Origin: Marmoricola sp963742815
GTDB lineage: Bacteria; Actinomycetota; Actinomycetes; Propionibacteriales; Nocardioidaceae
Reading direction: 5' to 3'
NCBI GenBank assembly: GCA_963742815.1
Contig: CAVUNJ010000013.1
Location: 89,589 to 153,588 of the forward strand
DNA length: 64,000 nucleotides
The notes under the pieces are model-generated. The model was not told the DNA's origin, made no database searches, and was given only the letters and a program-made list of their open reading frames with translations. Below, piece by piece: positions 7,599 to 15,505 of the stretch. Every line of letters begins with the position of its first letter. The stretch's first letter is position 1. The position numbers were made by a program, and so were the translations under genes.

Positions 7599-8975
7599 TC
7601 AGCGGCGGGTGACCACGATGCGGGCGCCGTGGCGAGGGACGCTGGTGATGTTGCGGACCTTGGGCACCTCGGTCGCGCCGGCCGGGACGGCCACGTCGTA
7701 CGTCGTCAGCACCTCGCGCAGCACGGCGACCCCTTCCATCAGCGAGAAGCCCGCGCCGATGCAGCGTCGTACGCCGCCGCCGAACGGGATCCACGTGTTC
7801 GTGGCGACCTCCCCGTCGAGGAAGCGCTCGGGCCGGAACCGGGTGTGGTCCGGATGGCTGGCCTCGGACTCGTGAGCCAGGATGATCGACGCCGCGACGT
7901 TGGTGCCGCGAGGCAGGTCGATCCCGCCGACGGTGGCGGGTGCCATCAGGTGGCGCACCACCATCGGGATCACCGGGTGCAGCCGCATCGACTCCTTCAG
8001 GACCGCCTCGAGGTAGTCGGTGTCCCCGGAAGACGCGGCGTCACGGGCCTTGGCCTCCTGCGCCGCGTCACTGCCGAGCTCGTGCAACGACCACGCGAGG
8101 GCGGTCGCCGTGGTCTCGTGCCCGGCCAGCAGGAGGGTGACCAGCTGGTCGCGCAGCTCCTCGTCGGTCAGGCCGTCGCCGGAGGACTCGTCCGTCACCT
8201 GCAGCAGCCGGGAGAGTACGTCGGGCCGGTCGGCCAGGTCACTGGCCCGTCGACGCTCGGCAATCTCGGCGAAGATCACCCGGTCCAGCTCGATCTGGTT
8301 CTCCATCGTGCGTCGCCACGGGCCGAACTTCTGCAGCCGCGGGAAGCCCCAACCGAGGAACACGAGCGGCGGGATGTTCACGGTCCTGTTCACGAGGGGA
8401 CGCAGCTCGGCCAGCCGGGACTCGTCGGTGACTCCGAAGACGACCTGGAGGATCACCTCGAGAGTGAGCGCGTTCATCCGCTCGAGCGACTCGAACGGCT
8501 CGTCCTCACGCCAGCTGCTCACCTCGGTTCGGCTGAGCCGGGTGACCAGGCCCTCGTATCCACGCAGTGCGTGGCCGTTGAAGGCGGGCATCAGCAGCTT
8601 GCGGGCGCGCTTGTGCTGGGCCGAGTCCACGAGCAGCAGCGAGTGCTCGCCCATCACCGGGCCGAGGATCGCGTTGCCCTTGCCGGCATGGAACACCTCG
8701 GGGTCCCCCGCAAAGATCTCCTTGACGTGCTCGGGCCGGTTGAACACCACGAGGCGCCGCCCCTCGGGCAGGATCTTGATCGAGAAGACGTCGCCGTAGC
8801 GCCGGTGCAGCGCAGGGATGAACGTGTGCCTGAAACGCAGCAGCCCGACGCTCTGCAGGATTCCAGGCAGTCGCGGGCCCGGAGGCAGGTCGACGGGGCG
8901 GATCCGGGGACCTCCGTCCGCGGGCACCGGACGCATCTTGGCGAAGCGCTGTTCGGTCACCTTCCCGGTTGACAT
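7599..8975 (-). CDS. Cytochrome P450
   Basis: A 458-residue haem monooxygenase starting at ATG 8975. The I-helix oxygen-binding motif is AGHETTATAL, the K-helix ExxR is ESMRLHP, the meander contains FRPERFL, and the haem ligand loop FGGGVRRCIGAGF places Cys at residue 405. Length and the AGHETT form are typical of soluble-type bacterial P450s with a somewhat long N-terminus (about 30 residues rich in Pro and Arg before LPPGPRLPG). No ferredoxin or reductase gene is adjacent. The substrate is unknown. It is transcribed alone, with the MFS small subunit 69 bp upstream on the same strand. Confidence 0.92.
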   Translation of the reverse strand: MSTGKVTEQRFAKMRPVPADGGPRIRPVDLPPGPRLPGILQSVGLLRFRHTFIPALHRRYGDVFSIKILPEGRRLVVFNRPEHVKEIFAGDPEVFHAGKGNAILGPVMGEHSLLLVDSAQHKRARKLLMPAFNGHALRGYEGLVTRLSRTEVSSWREDEPFESLERMNALTLEVILQVVFGVTDESRLAELRPLVNRTVNIPPLVFLGWGFPRLQKFGPWRRTMENQIELDRVIFAEIAERRRASDLADRPDVLSRLLQVTDESSGDGLTDEELRDQLVTLLLAGHETTATALAWSLHELGSDAAQEAKARDAASSGDTDYLEAVLKESMRLHPVIPMVVRHLMAPATVGGIDLPRGTNVAASIILAHESEASHPDHTRFRPERFLDGEVATNTWIPFGGGVRRCIGAGFSLMEGVAVLREVLTTYDVAVPAGATEVPKVRNITSVPRHGARIVVTRR

Positions 8976-9044
8976 ACGCAGAGTATGCCGGGTGCAGCCA
9001 CGCGCACACGAGGGCGGGTGCGCGTGCAGCGGTCCTGGGTGGCC

Positions 9045-9197
9045 TCAGCCGAGCAGCTGGAACGCCTTGACCACGGTCTGCCAGAGGCCGTAGGTCAGCG
9101 GGATCCCGACGATCAGCCAGGCCAGCACGACCAACAGCGTGCTCGTCGGCCGGGCGGCAACCTCGTCGCTTCCGGAGTCCCGGATATCTGTGCTCAT
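9045..9197 (-). CDS. MFS transporter small subunit (50 residues)
   Basis: A 50-residue single-pass membrane protein: an acidic N-terminus (MSTDIRDSGSDE), one hydrophobic segment (TLLVVLAWLIVGIPLTYGLW) and a short C-terminus TVVKAFQLLG. Its ATG at 9197 overlaps the stop of the upstream MFS carrier as ATGA, so the two are translationally coupled. Such mini-proteins, ending near VWQTVxKAxxLF, are known downstream of oxalate/formate-antiporter-type carriers, where they are annotated as a small subunit. The role is presumably assembly or stability of the carrier, which is an inference. Confidence 0.75.
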   Translation of the reverse strand: MSTDIRDSGSDEVAARPTSTLLVVLAWLIVGIPLTYGLWQTVVKAFQLLG

Positions 9198-10606
9198 CGG
9201 TAGCTCCTGCCTCTCGACATCGTGGCATCCGCCTTGGCGAGGTCGCGCGATCCCGCGCGTACGGCGTCCTCGTCGAAGTGCCTCTCGTCCACCGGCCTGA
9301 TCAGCAGGTTGGCCACGAAGCCGACGGCAAGCACTCCGACCATCGTGAACAGCGCCATGTGGTAGTCGTCCGCAACGAGCTCCCCGGGCTCACCCGCGGC
9401 GTCCAGGAACCCGTTGACGATGAGCGGGCCGACCACGCCGGCGGCCGCCCAGGCGGTGAGCAGCCGGCCGTGGATGGCACCGACCTCGAGGGTGCCGAAC
9501 AGGTCCTTCAGGTACGCCGGGACGGTTGCGAACCCGCCGCCGTAGTAGGAGAGGATCACCGCCGCAAGGACCACGAAGATCGCCGTTGACTGCTGGCCGA
9601 CGGTCGCCATCAGGAGGTAGAGCACGAGGCCGACGCCTAGGTAGATCATGTACGTCGGCTTGCGACCGATGACATCGGAGAGGCTCGACCAGACGAACCG
9701 ACCGGCCATGTTGGCCAGGCTGAGGATGCCGACGAAGCCGGCAGCCTCCGCGGAGGAGACCGACGACTCTCCGCCATCCCGGAAGAAGTCCTGGATCATC
9801 GGCGCCGCCTGCTCGAGGATGCCGATGCCGGCGGTCACGTTGCAGAACAGGACGACCCACAGGAACGCGAACTGCGGGGTCCTGATCGCCTCAGAGGCTC
9901 GCACGAGCGCGCCGTTCCCGCCGGGCTGCTGCGGTGACTCCGCGCCCTCGGCGTGGCCGGGAGGAACGCGCACCAGCGCAGCGCCGATGAGCATGAAGAC
10001 GACGTAGATGATGCCCAGGGTCAGGAACGTGCTGCTCAGTGCGGTTCCGTCGGCCACGGCCCCCTTGTCGTCCGGATTGAAGTTCGAGTCATAGAGGCTC
10101 AGCAGCTTGTTCGAAGCGGGTGAGGCGATCAGCGCTCCACCACCGAAGCCCATGATGGCCATCCCCGTGGCCAGGCCCGGGCGGTCAGGGAACCACTTGA
10201 GCAGCGTCGAGACCGGTGCGATGTATCCGATTCCCAGGCCGATGCCACCGATCACGCCGTACCCGAGATAGAGCACCGGCAGGCTCCCCATCGCGATGCC
10301 CAGGGACCCGATGACGAACCCGGTGCCCCAGCACAGTGCGGCCGTGGCCATCGCCTTGCGCGGACCCGCCCGTTCGACCCAGGTGCCGAATACTGCGGCC
10401 GAGAGACCGAGCATCACGATGGCAATCGAGAAGATCCAGGCGATTGCCGTCTGCGAGGACTCGAAGTGCTCGACGAGTGAGGTCTTGAACACCGAGAACG
10501 CGTAGACCTGCCCGATCGAGAGGTGTACGGCGAGCGCTGCCGGTGGGATCAGCCACTTGCTGTAGCCGGGCCTGGCGACGGTGCTGCTGCGGTCCAAGAA
10601 CGACAT
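9194..10606 (-). CDS. MFS transporter, oxalate:formate antiporter (OFA) family
   Basis: A 470-residue carrier with twelve predicted membrane helices. The start is ATG 10606, preceded by GGGAGG at 7 bp; an open frame extends upstream but lacks this signal. Family features include PPAALAVHLSIGQVYAFSVF in helix 1, the RAGPRKA loop between helices 2 and 3, GGIGLGIGYIAPVSTLLKWFPDRPG and SDVIGRKPTYM. OFA members exchange organic acids such as oxalate/formate or take up carboxylates; the substrate here is not determined. The small-subunit gene overlaps its stop, forming a two-gene operon. Confidence 0.88.
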   Translation of the reverse strand: MSFLDRSSTVARPGYSKWLIPPAALAVHLSIGQVYAFSVFKTSLVEHFESSQTAIAWIFSIAIVMLGLSAAVFGTWVERAGPRKAMATAALCWGTGFVIGSLGIAMGSLPVLYLGYGVIGGIGLGIGYIAPVSTLLKWFPDRPGLATGMAIMGFGGGALIASPASNKLLSLYDSNFNPDDKGAVADGTALSSTFLTLGIIYVVFMLIGAALVRVPPGHAEGAESPQQPGGNGALVRASEAIRTPQFAFLWVVLFCNVTAGIGILEQAAPMIQDFFRDGGESSVSSAEAAGFVGILSLANMAGRFVWSSLSDVIGRKPTYMIYLGVGLVLYLLMATVGQQSTAIFVVLAAVILSYYGGGFATVPAYLKDLFGTLEVGAIHGRLLTAWAAAGVVGPLIVNGFLDAAGEPGELVADDYHMALFTMVGVLAVGFVANLLIRPVDERHFDEDAVRAGSRDLAKADATMSRGRSYR

Positions 10607-10714
10607 GCTGCGCCTCCCGAGAGGTGGTGTGCTCGGCCTCGTACCCGGCTCTGCAGTAGTGGAAACCCGCACCACCTGGAGTCGCGCTGCCTCCTAGGCG
10701 CGACCGCCGGACGG

Positions 10715-13648
10715 TCAGTCGAGGAGTCCGGCACGCCGGGCGAGGGCCGCGGCCTCGGTGCGGCTGCCGGCACCCAGCTTGGACATCACGTTGGAGACGT
10801 GCACGCTCACGGTCTTGCCGGAGATGAACAGCTGCTTGCCGATCTCGGCGTTGCTCCTGCCTGACGCCACCAGGGCAAGGATCTCGTTCTCGCGTGGGGT
10901 GAGTACGCCGACGCCGGCTGCCGACCGCGTCTCGCCGAGCTCCTCGATCAGTGGCGTCGCGCCCAGCCGGGTGGCCGTGTCCCGCGCCGCTGCGGCTTCC
11001 TTCTGGCTGTCGTCAGTCTCACCGGAGGCTCTCAGTACGGCGGCCAGACGCGTACGCGCCCGTGCCTCCTCCAGGCGATGGCCGAGCTCAGCGAACAGCT
11101 CGGCGGTCTCACGCCATCGGGCGACCATCTCGGCCAGGTCGACGCGCTGCCCGAGGAGCCAGTCGAGCCGGAGCACCTCGGCTCCCAGGCGCGCCACCCA
11201 TGCCCGACCCTCGATCGCGAACTGCCGCTCGCCTCGATCGGCGATGACCCGCTCGGCGTCATCGCGGAGTCGCCTGGCCGTCGCCCGGACCTCGTCGCGA
11301 CCGGCGGTCGGAGTGCGTGGAGCCTCGTCGGCCAGGGCAGCGAGCGCCAGGGTGGCCAGGCGCAGCCGGGCGCCGAAGGTCTCGCCCCACAGGGGGGCGA
11401 TGACGGCGCAGATGTCGTCGTACGTCGCCACGGCGCCGGCTCCACCGTCGCGCATCGACACCAGTTCGATCGCGGCGCCACCACCGACCACGGCGATCAT
11501 TCCGTCGCGGTGCCACCGTTCGCGCAGGCCCGGCACGCGTGCCAGGGCCGCGACCTCCCCGCGTCCGGCCGCTACCGCCAGACCGACCGCGTCCAGCATC
11601 GCGCGCGGCGTGGGTGGCGGGTCCTCTGCGATGTGCTCGGCGAGCGCCAGCGCCAGGTCCCAGTCGCCACGCATGTAGGCCATCACGCCAGCCTGCATCC
11701 GACCGCTGATGCCGTGGAGGGTCCAGGGCCGTCCCAGCTCACGGGCCAGTCGGGCTGCCTCCAGGAATGCCTCCTGTGCCTGGCGCAGCGCGCCGTAGTC
11801 GTACTCGAGCCCACCGGTGCGCAGGTGCCCGCGCATCTCGCTGAACCTGTCATTGCGCGCGCGGGCGTCCTCGATGATCCTCTTCAGCTCGGCACGGGTG
11901 CCCTCGCCGAAGTCGAGATGCTGGCTGAGCCAGGTGAGTGTCACCCCGACCTCGGCGGCGAGCCGTGGCAGCTGGAGCCGGTCAGCGAGCTCGAGGGCCT
12001 CGTCGGCAGCGTTGCGCGCTTCGTCGAACCGGTCGTCGTAGACCAGGGCAAACGCGTGCATGGCCAGGATCCGCGCGCGCAGCTGGGTCTCCTCCGGGCC
12101 GACGAGCCCGAGCGCCTCCGCGGTGACGAGACTCGGGCGGGTGTTGGTCTCGGTCGATCGCAGCGCCTCGACGCGAGACAGGAGAAGGCGAGCCTTCGAG
12201 ACGGGTGGGGTGTCGCTCGTGAGCCGGGCGAGGTGGGAGTCGATGAGCGCCAGCGCCGTCTCGGGACGGCCCGCGCTGCACAGGGCGTCCACGGTCCGGG
12301 CCACGAGCTCCGCCTCGTCCGGCGGGTCATCCAGCTGAGACGCCGCGCGCTCGTAGACCTCCAGCGCCTTCGTGAAATGGCGGGCGGCCTCGTCCGGGCC
12401 ACCGGCGGCCAGGGCCTGGTCGCCGGCGTCGACGCTGGCCTCCAGTGCGGTGGGCAGGTCGTGGGAGGCCAACGCGTGGCGGGCCAGGTCTGCGGCTCCC
12501 TTCCTCCCGTGGAGCTCGTGCACTGCCGCGGCGTACGCCGTGTGCAGGCGCATCCGTTCACCAGGGAGCAGGTCGTCGTACACCGCCTCACCTAGAAGCG
12601 CATGCCGGAAGGCGTACTCCTCCTCACCCGTCCGCACGAGCACGTTCGCGTCGATCGCCGCTCGTAACGCGACCTCGAGCTCGTCCTCGGTGACTGGAGC
12701 AACCGCGGCCAGCAGGTCGTGCGAGACGCGCTGACCGGCGGCCGATGCCACTCGCACGACGTCACGCGCGCTCTCCGCGAGCCGGTCCAGCCGGACGAGC
12801 AGCAGGTCCGCAAGGTCCTCGGGCAGGCTCCAGCCGCCTCCCAGGAACGCCCCGACCAGCTCCTCGACGTAGAACGCATTGCCTTGCGCGCGCTGCACGA
12901 TCCGGGCGATGTCCTCGTCGTAGCGGTCGCCGAGCGCCTCCTCCGGGCTGCTGATCAGCTGCTCGACCATTCCCCGGACGGCCCCCGGAGGGAGAGGATC
13001 GAGCTGGATACGTTCGACTCCGGGAAGACGCACCCATTCCGCAACGCGCTGACGCAGCGGATGCCGTCGGTGCATCTCGTCTGACCGGAAGGTCACCACC
13101 AGCAGGAAGCGGCCCTGCAGACGCCGGGACAGCAGGAAGCTGATCAGGTCGCGGGTACTCGCGTCGGCCCAGTGGGCATCCTCGACCACCATGACGACCG
13201 GCCGGTCCGTGGCGAGCTGCTCGACCAGCGAGTAGACGGCCTCGAAGACCTCGGCCCGGTCGAGCCCCTCCGAGTGCACGTCATCAGGCACCTGGTGCAG
13301 CAACCGGGAGAGCGCCGGATGCGCAAGCATTGGACCCTCTCCGGGCGCATCCTTGGGCCCGGCGTCTTCCTGGCCGTATTCGCCGAGCATCTCCGCGAAG
13401 GGCAGGTAGGGCATGGAGGTCTCGCCGAAGTCGAGACAGTGTCCGATGAGCCGGTGCCAACCCTGCTCGGCGAGGCGGTTCAGCGCCTCCGTCAGCAACC
13501 GGGTCTTGCCCACGCCCGCGTCGCCGGAGAGCAGCACCATCCTCGTCCCGTCGGCGACGCTTGCGATTCCGAGCAGGTCCTCGAGCTCAGCCGCCCGGCC
13601 GACGATGCTCTCGGTCATGCACCGTTCCATCCGCACATCGGTCATCAT
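10715..13648 (-). CDS. Large LuxR-family regulator with N-terminal AAA/NACHT-type ATPase (LAL/MalT-like)
   Basis: A 977-residue regulator. The Walker A loop GDAGVGKT is at residues 42-49 and the Walker B is VMVVEDAHWAD; a long alpha-helical TPR-like centre follows; the last 65 residues are a LuxR DNA-binding domain (LTPRENEILALVASGRSNAE, then KTVSVHVSNVMSKLG). This is the LAL architecture, in which nucleotide state and an effector control DNA binding. The ATG at 13648 overlaps the stop of a 45-residue upstream gene as ATGA, which argues for this start over internal ATGs at 13645 and 13618. The target genes are unknown; the OFA carrier and P450 downstream are candidates. Confidence 0.9.
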   Translation of the reverse strand: MMTDVRMERCMTESIVGRAAELEDLLGIASVADGTRMVLLSGDAGVGKTRLLTEALNRLAEQGWHRLIGHCLDFGETSMPYLPFAEMLGEYGQEDAGPKDAPGEGPMLAHPALSRLLHQVPDDVHSEGLDRAEVFEAVYSLVEQLATDRPVVMVVEDAHWADASTRDLISFLLSRRLQGRFLLVVTFRSDEMHRRHPLRQRVAEWVRLPGVERIQLDPLPPGAVRGMVEQLISSPEEALGDRYDEDIARIVQRAQGNAFYVEELVGAFLGGGWSLPEDLADLLLVRLDRLAESARDVVRVASAAGQRVSHDLLAAVAPVTEDELEVALRAAIDANVLVRTGEEEYAFRHALLGEAVYDDLLPGERMRLHTAYAAAVHELHGRKGAADLARHALASHDLPTALEASVDAGDQALAAGGPDEAARHFTKALEVYERAASQLDDPPDEAELVARTVDALCSAGRPETALALIDSHLARLTSDTPPVSKARLLLSRVEALRSTETNTRPSLVTAEALGLVGPEETQLRARILAMHAFALVYDDRFDEARNAADEALELADRLQLPRLAAEVGVTLTWLSQHLDFGEGTRAELKRIIEDARARNDRFSEMRGHLRTGGLEYDYGALRQAQEAFLEAARLARELGRPWTLHGISGRMQAGVMAYMRGDWDLALALAEHIAEDPPPTPRAMLDAVGLAVAAGRGEVAALARVPGLRERWHRDGMIAVVGGGAAIELVSMRDGGAGAVATYDDICAVIAPLWGETFGARLRLATLALAALADEAPRTPTAGRDEVRATARRLRDDAERVIADRGERQFAIEGRAWVARLGAEVLRLDWLLGQRVDLAEMVARWRETAELFAELGHRLEEARARTRLAAVLRASGETDDSQKEAAAARDTATRLGATPLIEELGETRSAAGVGVLTPRENEILALVASGRSNAEIGKQLFISGKTVSVHVSNVMSKLGAGSRTEAAALARRAGLLD

Positions 13649-13782
13649 CGCGCAACGCGGTCCGCCTTACGCCACCAGCGGCGGTTCGTCAGGTGCTCGG
13701 TGCCGCGCCTGTCCCGGTTGGCTCGTGCGACGCGGTCGTGCGTTTCCTGGATCATGAAGTACTCGTTCAGCGGGCCGTACAT
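13645..13782 (-). CDS. Small basic protein, tandem copy 1 (45 residues), coupled to the LuxR regulator
   Basis: The frame begins MYGPLNEYFMIQETHDRVAR and ends in a Trp/Arg-rich segment RRWWRKADRVAR. The start ATG at 13782 follows GAGGAG at a usable distance; a TTG nine bases earlier is an alternative. It shares its first 29 residues, with one conservative change (E/D), with the gene at 13857-13976. Its TGA stop overlaps the ATG of the 977-residue LuxR regulator. It is not a family I recognise. Conservation of the protein between the copies, including synonymous changes, suggests it is translated. Confidence 0.6.
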   Translation of the reverse strand: MYGPLNEYFMIQETHDRVARANRDRRGTEHLTNRRWWRKADRVAR

Positions 13783-14058
13783 GTCATTCAACTCCTCGGC
13801 TGGATCGATGACTCGAGGTCATCGCTAAGGCGTGCGCCGGCACATCGGCAGTTGCCTCAGATGTGCCACCAGTGGCGGTTCGGCAGGTTCTCGGTGCCGC
13901 GCCTGTCCCGGTTGGCTCGTGCGACGCGGTCGTGCGTGTCCTGGATCATGAAGTACTCGTTGAGGGGGCCGTACATGTCATTCATCTCCTTGGCTGGATC
14001 GATGACTCGAGTTCATCCCTAAGGCGTGCACCGGGACATCGGCAGTTGCCTTAGACGT
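13671..14058. repeat. 194-bp tandem duplication carrying the small genes
   Basis: Unit 1 (13671-13864) and unit 2 (13865-14058) are highly similar along their whole length, including the leader and the intergenic stretch with CATCGGCAGTTGCC. The duplication therefore copied a complete gene with its ribosome site. Differences are scattered single bases, with greater divergence at the 3' coding end, where copy 1 runs into the regulator. Confidence 0.9.
13857..13976 (-). CDS. Small basic protein, tandem copy 2 (39 residues)
   Basis: The protein begins MYGPLNEYFMIQDTHDRVAR and ends NRHWWHI. The ATG at 13976 has AAGGAG nine bases upstream; an in-frame ATG directly after the AAGGAG is too close to be used well. 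It is six residues shorter than copy 1 because its C-terminus diverges after the Trp-Trp pair. It is the first gene of a presumed three-gene transcript ending in the LuxR regulator, and is divergent from the PadR gene. Function unknown. Confidence 0.55.
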   Translation of the reverse strand: MYGPLNEYFMIQDTHDRVARANRDRRGTENLPNRHWWHI

Positions 14059-14114
14059 CGCTCTCAGGTGCCTCAGATCTGCCGGGAGCAGATGTTGACC
14101 GGGCGTGCATACGT

Positions 14115-14126
14115 GGTATACATACC
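14115..14126. promoter_or_regulatory. Palindrome upstream of PadR gene (candidate autoregulatory operator)
   Basis: GGTATACATACC has perfect GGTAT/ATACC arms around AC and is embedded in an AT-richer stretch (CATACGTGGTATACATACCG). It lies 40 bp before the PadR start and between divergent transcripts. PadR proteins often repress their own operon through such short AT-rich palindromes; binding is inferred. Confidence 0.5.
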
Positions 14127-14165
14127 GAGTAGGCACCGCAGCTCACACGAACGAGGAGAACGCAC

Positions 14166-14786
14166 ATGTCGGTGAAGCAGGCGCTTCTGGCGCTGCTCGA
14201 GCAGGAGCCGATGTACGGCTACCAGCTGCGGGCCGAGTTCGAGCAGCGCACGGGATCCACCTGGCCCCTCAACGTCGGGCAGGTCTACACGACCCTCGCC
14301 CGACTCGAGCGTGACGGGTTCGTCGTGGGCGAGGGTGCCGATCCACAGGGCCACGTGATGTACCGGGTCACCGACCCGGGACGCGAGGAGGTCGCCACCT
14401 GGTTCGCCACCCCGGTCGCGCGCACCCAGCCACCGCGTGACGAGCTGGCGATCAAGCTCGCGCTGGCCGTCACGGTCTCCGGCGTCGACGTCGGCGGCCT
14501 GATCCAGCAGCAACGCGCTGCGACGATGACCTCGCTCCAGGACTACACCCGCCTCAAGCGGAACGGTGCTCCTGGTTCGCAGGCGCCTGCCGACCTGGCC
14601 TGGAGCCTGGTCCTCGACTCCCTGGTCTTCGCCGCCGAGGCCGAGATCCGCTGGCTGGACCACTGTGAGTCCCGCCTGCGCCGGGCCGCCGCCGAACGCC
14701 GGCCCCCGGTCGGCGGCCCCGGAGACACGCGGGTCGATGCCGGGGTCGACACCTCGATCCAGTCCGACCAGGAGATGACCCGATGA
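14166..14786 (+). CDS. PadR family transcriptional regulator
   Basis: A 206-residue repressor with an N-terminal winged helix: MSVKQALLALLEQEPMYGYQ, then WPLNVGQVYTTLARLERDGF and the wing (HVMYRVTDPGREEVATWF). A C-terminal helical Vir_act_alpha_C-like dimerisation region (about residues 95-185) includes LAWSLVLDSLVFAAEAEIRW. GAGGAGAACGCAC precedes the ATG. It overlaps the ATPase gene by 4 bp, and PadR regulators commonly control the ABC exporter they are co-transcribed with. An Ala/Pro-rich tail follows the helical domain. Confidence 0.9.
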   Translation: MSVKQALLALLEQEPMYGYQLRAEFEQRTGSTWPLNVGQVYTTLARLERDGFVVGEGADPQGHVMYRVTDPGREEVATWFATPVARTQPPRDELAIKLALAVTVSGVDVGGLIQQQRAATMTSLQDYTRLKRNGAPGSQAPADLAWSLVLDSLVFAAEAEIRWLDHCESRLRRAAAERRPPVGGPGDTRVDAGVDTSIQSDQEMTR

Positions 14787-15505
14787 ACGCTGTCCTGCAC
14801 CTCGACGACGTCACCCGCGTGCACGGTGAAGGTGCGACAAGCGTCCACGCCCTGCGCTCGATCACGTTCACGGCCCACGCCGGCGAGCTGGTTGCCGTGA
14901 TGGGGCCCTCGGGCTCCGGCAAGTCCACACTGCTCACGCTCGCCGGAGGGCTCGACCAGCCGACCTCGGGCGCGGTGTCGATCGAAGGAGTCGATCTGGG
15001 CAGCCTGGGCATCAAGGGCCGCGCCCGGATGCGGCGTACCGCGGTGGGATATGTGTTCCAGGAATTCAACCTCATTCCCGCCCTGACCGCAGCAGAGAAT
15101 GTCGCCCTGCCGCGCGAGCTGGATGGCGAGAGCGGACCGGCCGCCCGGGCGGCGGCCCTGGTGGCGCTGGAGGAGGTCGGGATCGACGACCTCGCAGACC
15201 GGTTCCCCGACGACATGTCCGGTGGTCAGCAGCAGCGGGTGGCCATTGCCCGCGCCATCGTCGGTGAGCGGCGCCTGATCCTGGCCGACGAGCCGACCGG
15301 GGCGCTCGACACCGAGACCGGGGAGGACATCCTGCGCCTGCTCCGCGCCCGGTGCGACTCCGGGGCTGCCGGGGTCCTGGTCACCCACGAGGCCAGGCAC
15401 GCGGCCTGGGCCGACCGGGTCGTCTTCCTCCGGGACGGGGTGGTTGTCGACGAGTCCAGCCCGCTTGGCGCCGAGGGACTGCTCCCGCGAGGTGCCGCGC
15501 TGTGA
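14783..15505 (+). CDS. ABC transporter ATP-binding protein, LolD/MacB type
   Basis: A 240-residue ATPase. Walker A is GPSGSGKST (41-49), the Q-loop is VFQEFNLIP, the signature is MSGGQQQR, and Walker B is LILADEPTGALD with a switch His in LVTHEARHAAW. The FNLIPxLTAAENVALP segment marks the MacB/LolD/FtsE-like subfamily that works with FtsX-type permeases. The ATG overlaps the PadR stop and its own stop overlaps the permease GTG, so three genes are coupled. Probable role: powering export or extraction of an unknown lipid, peptide or drug. Confidence 0.93.
   Translation: MNAVLHLDDVTRVHGEGATSVHALRSITFTAHAGELVAVMGPSGSGKSTLLTLAGGLDQPTSGAVSIEGVDLGSLGIKGRARMRRTAVGYVFQEFNLIPALTAAENVALPRELDGESGPAARAAALVALEEVGIDDLADRFPDDMSGGQQQRVAIARAIVGERRLILADEPTGALDTETGEDILRLLRARCDSGAAGVLVTHEARHAAWADRVVFLRDGVVVDESSPLGAEGLLPRGAAL

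Noticed and set aside
7461..8972. 503-residue plus-strand frame opposite the cytochrome P450
   Set aside because: It is the mirror of a P450 with intact haem, ExxR and I-helix motifs; long antisense frames are expected at this GC content.
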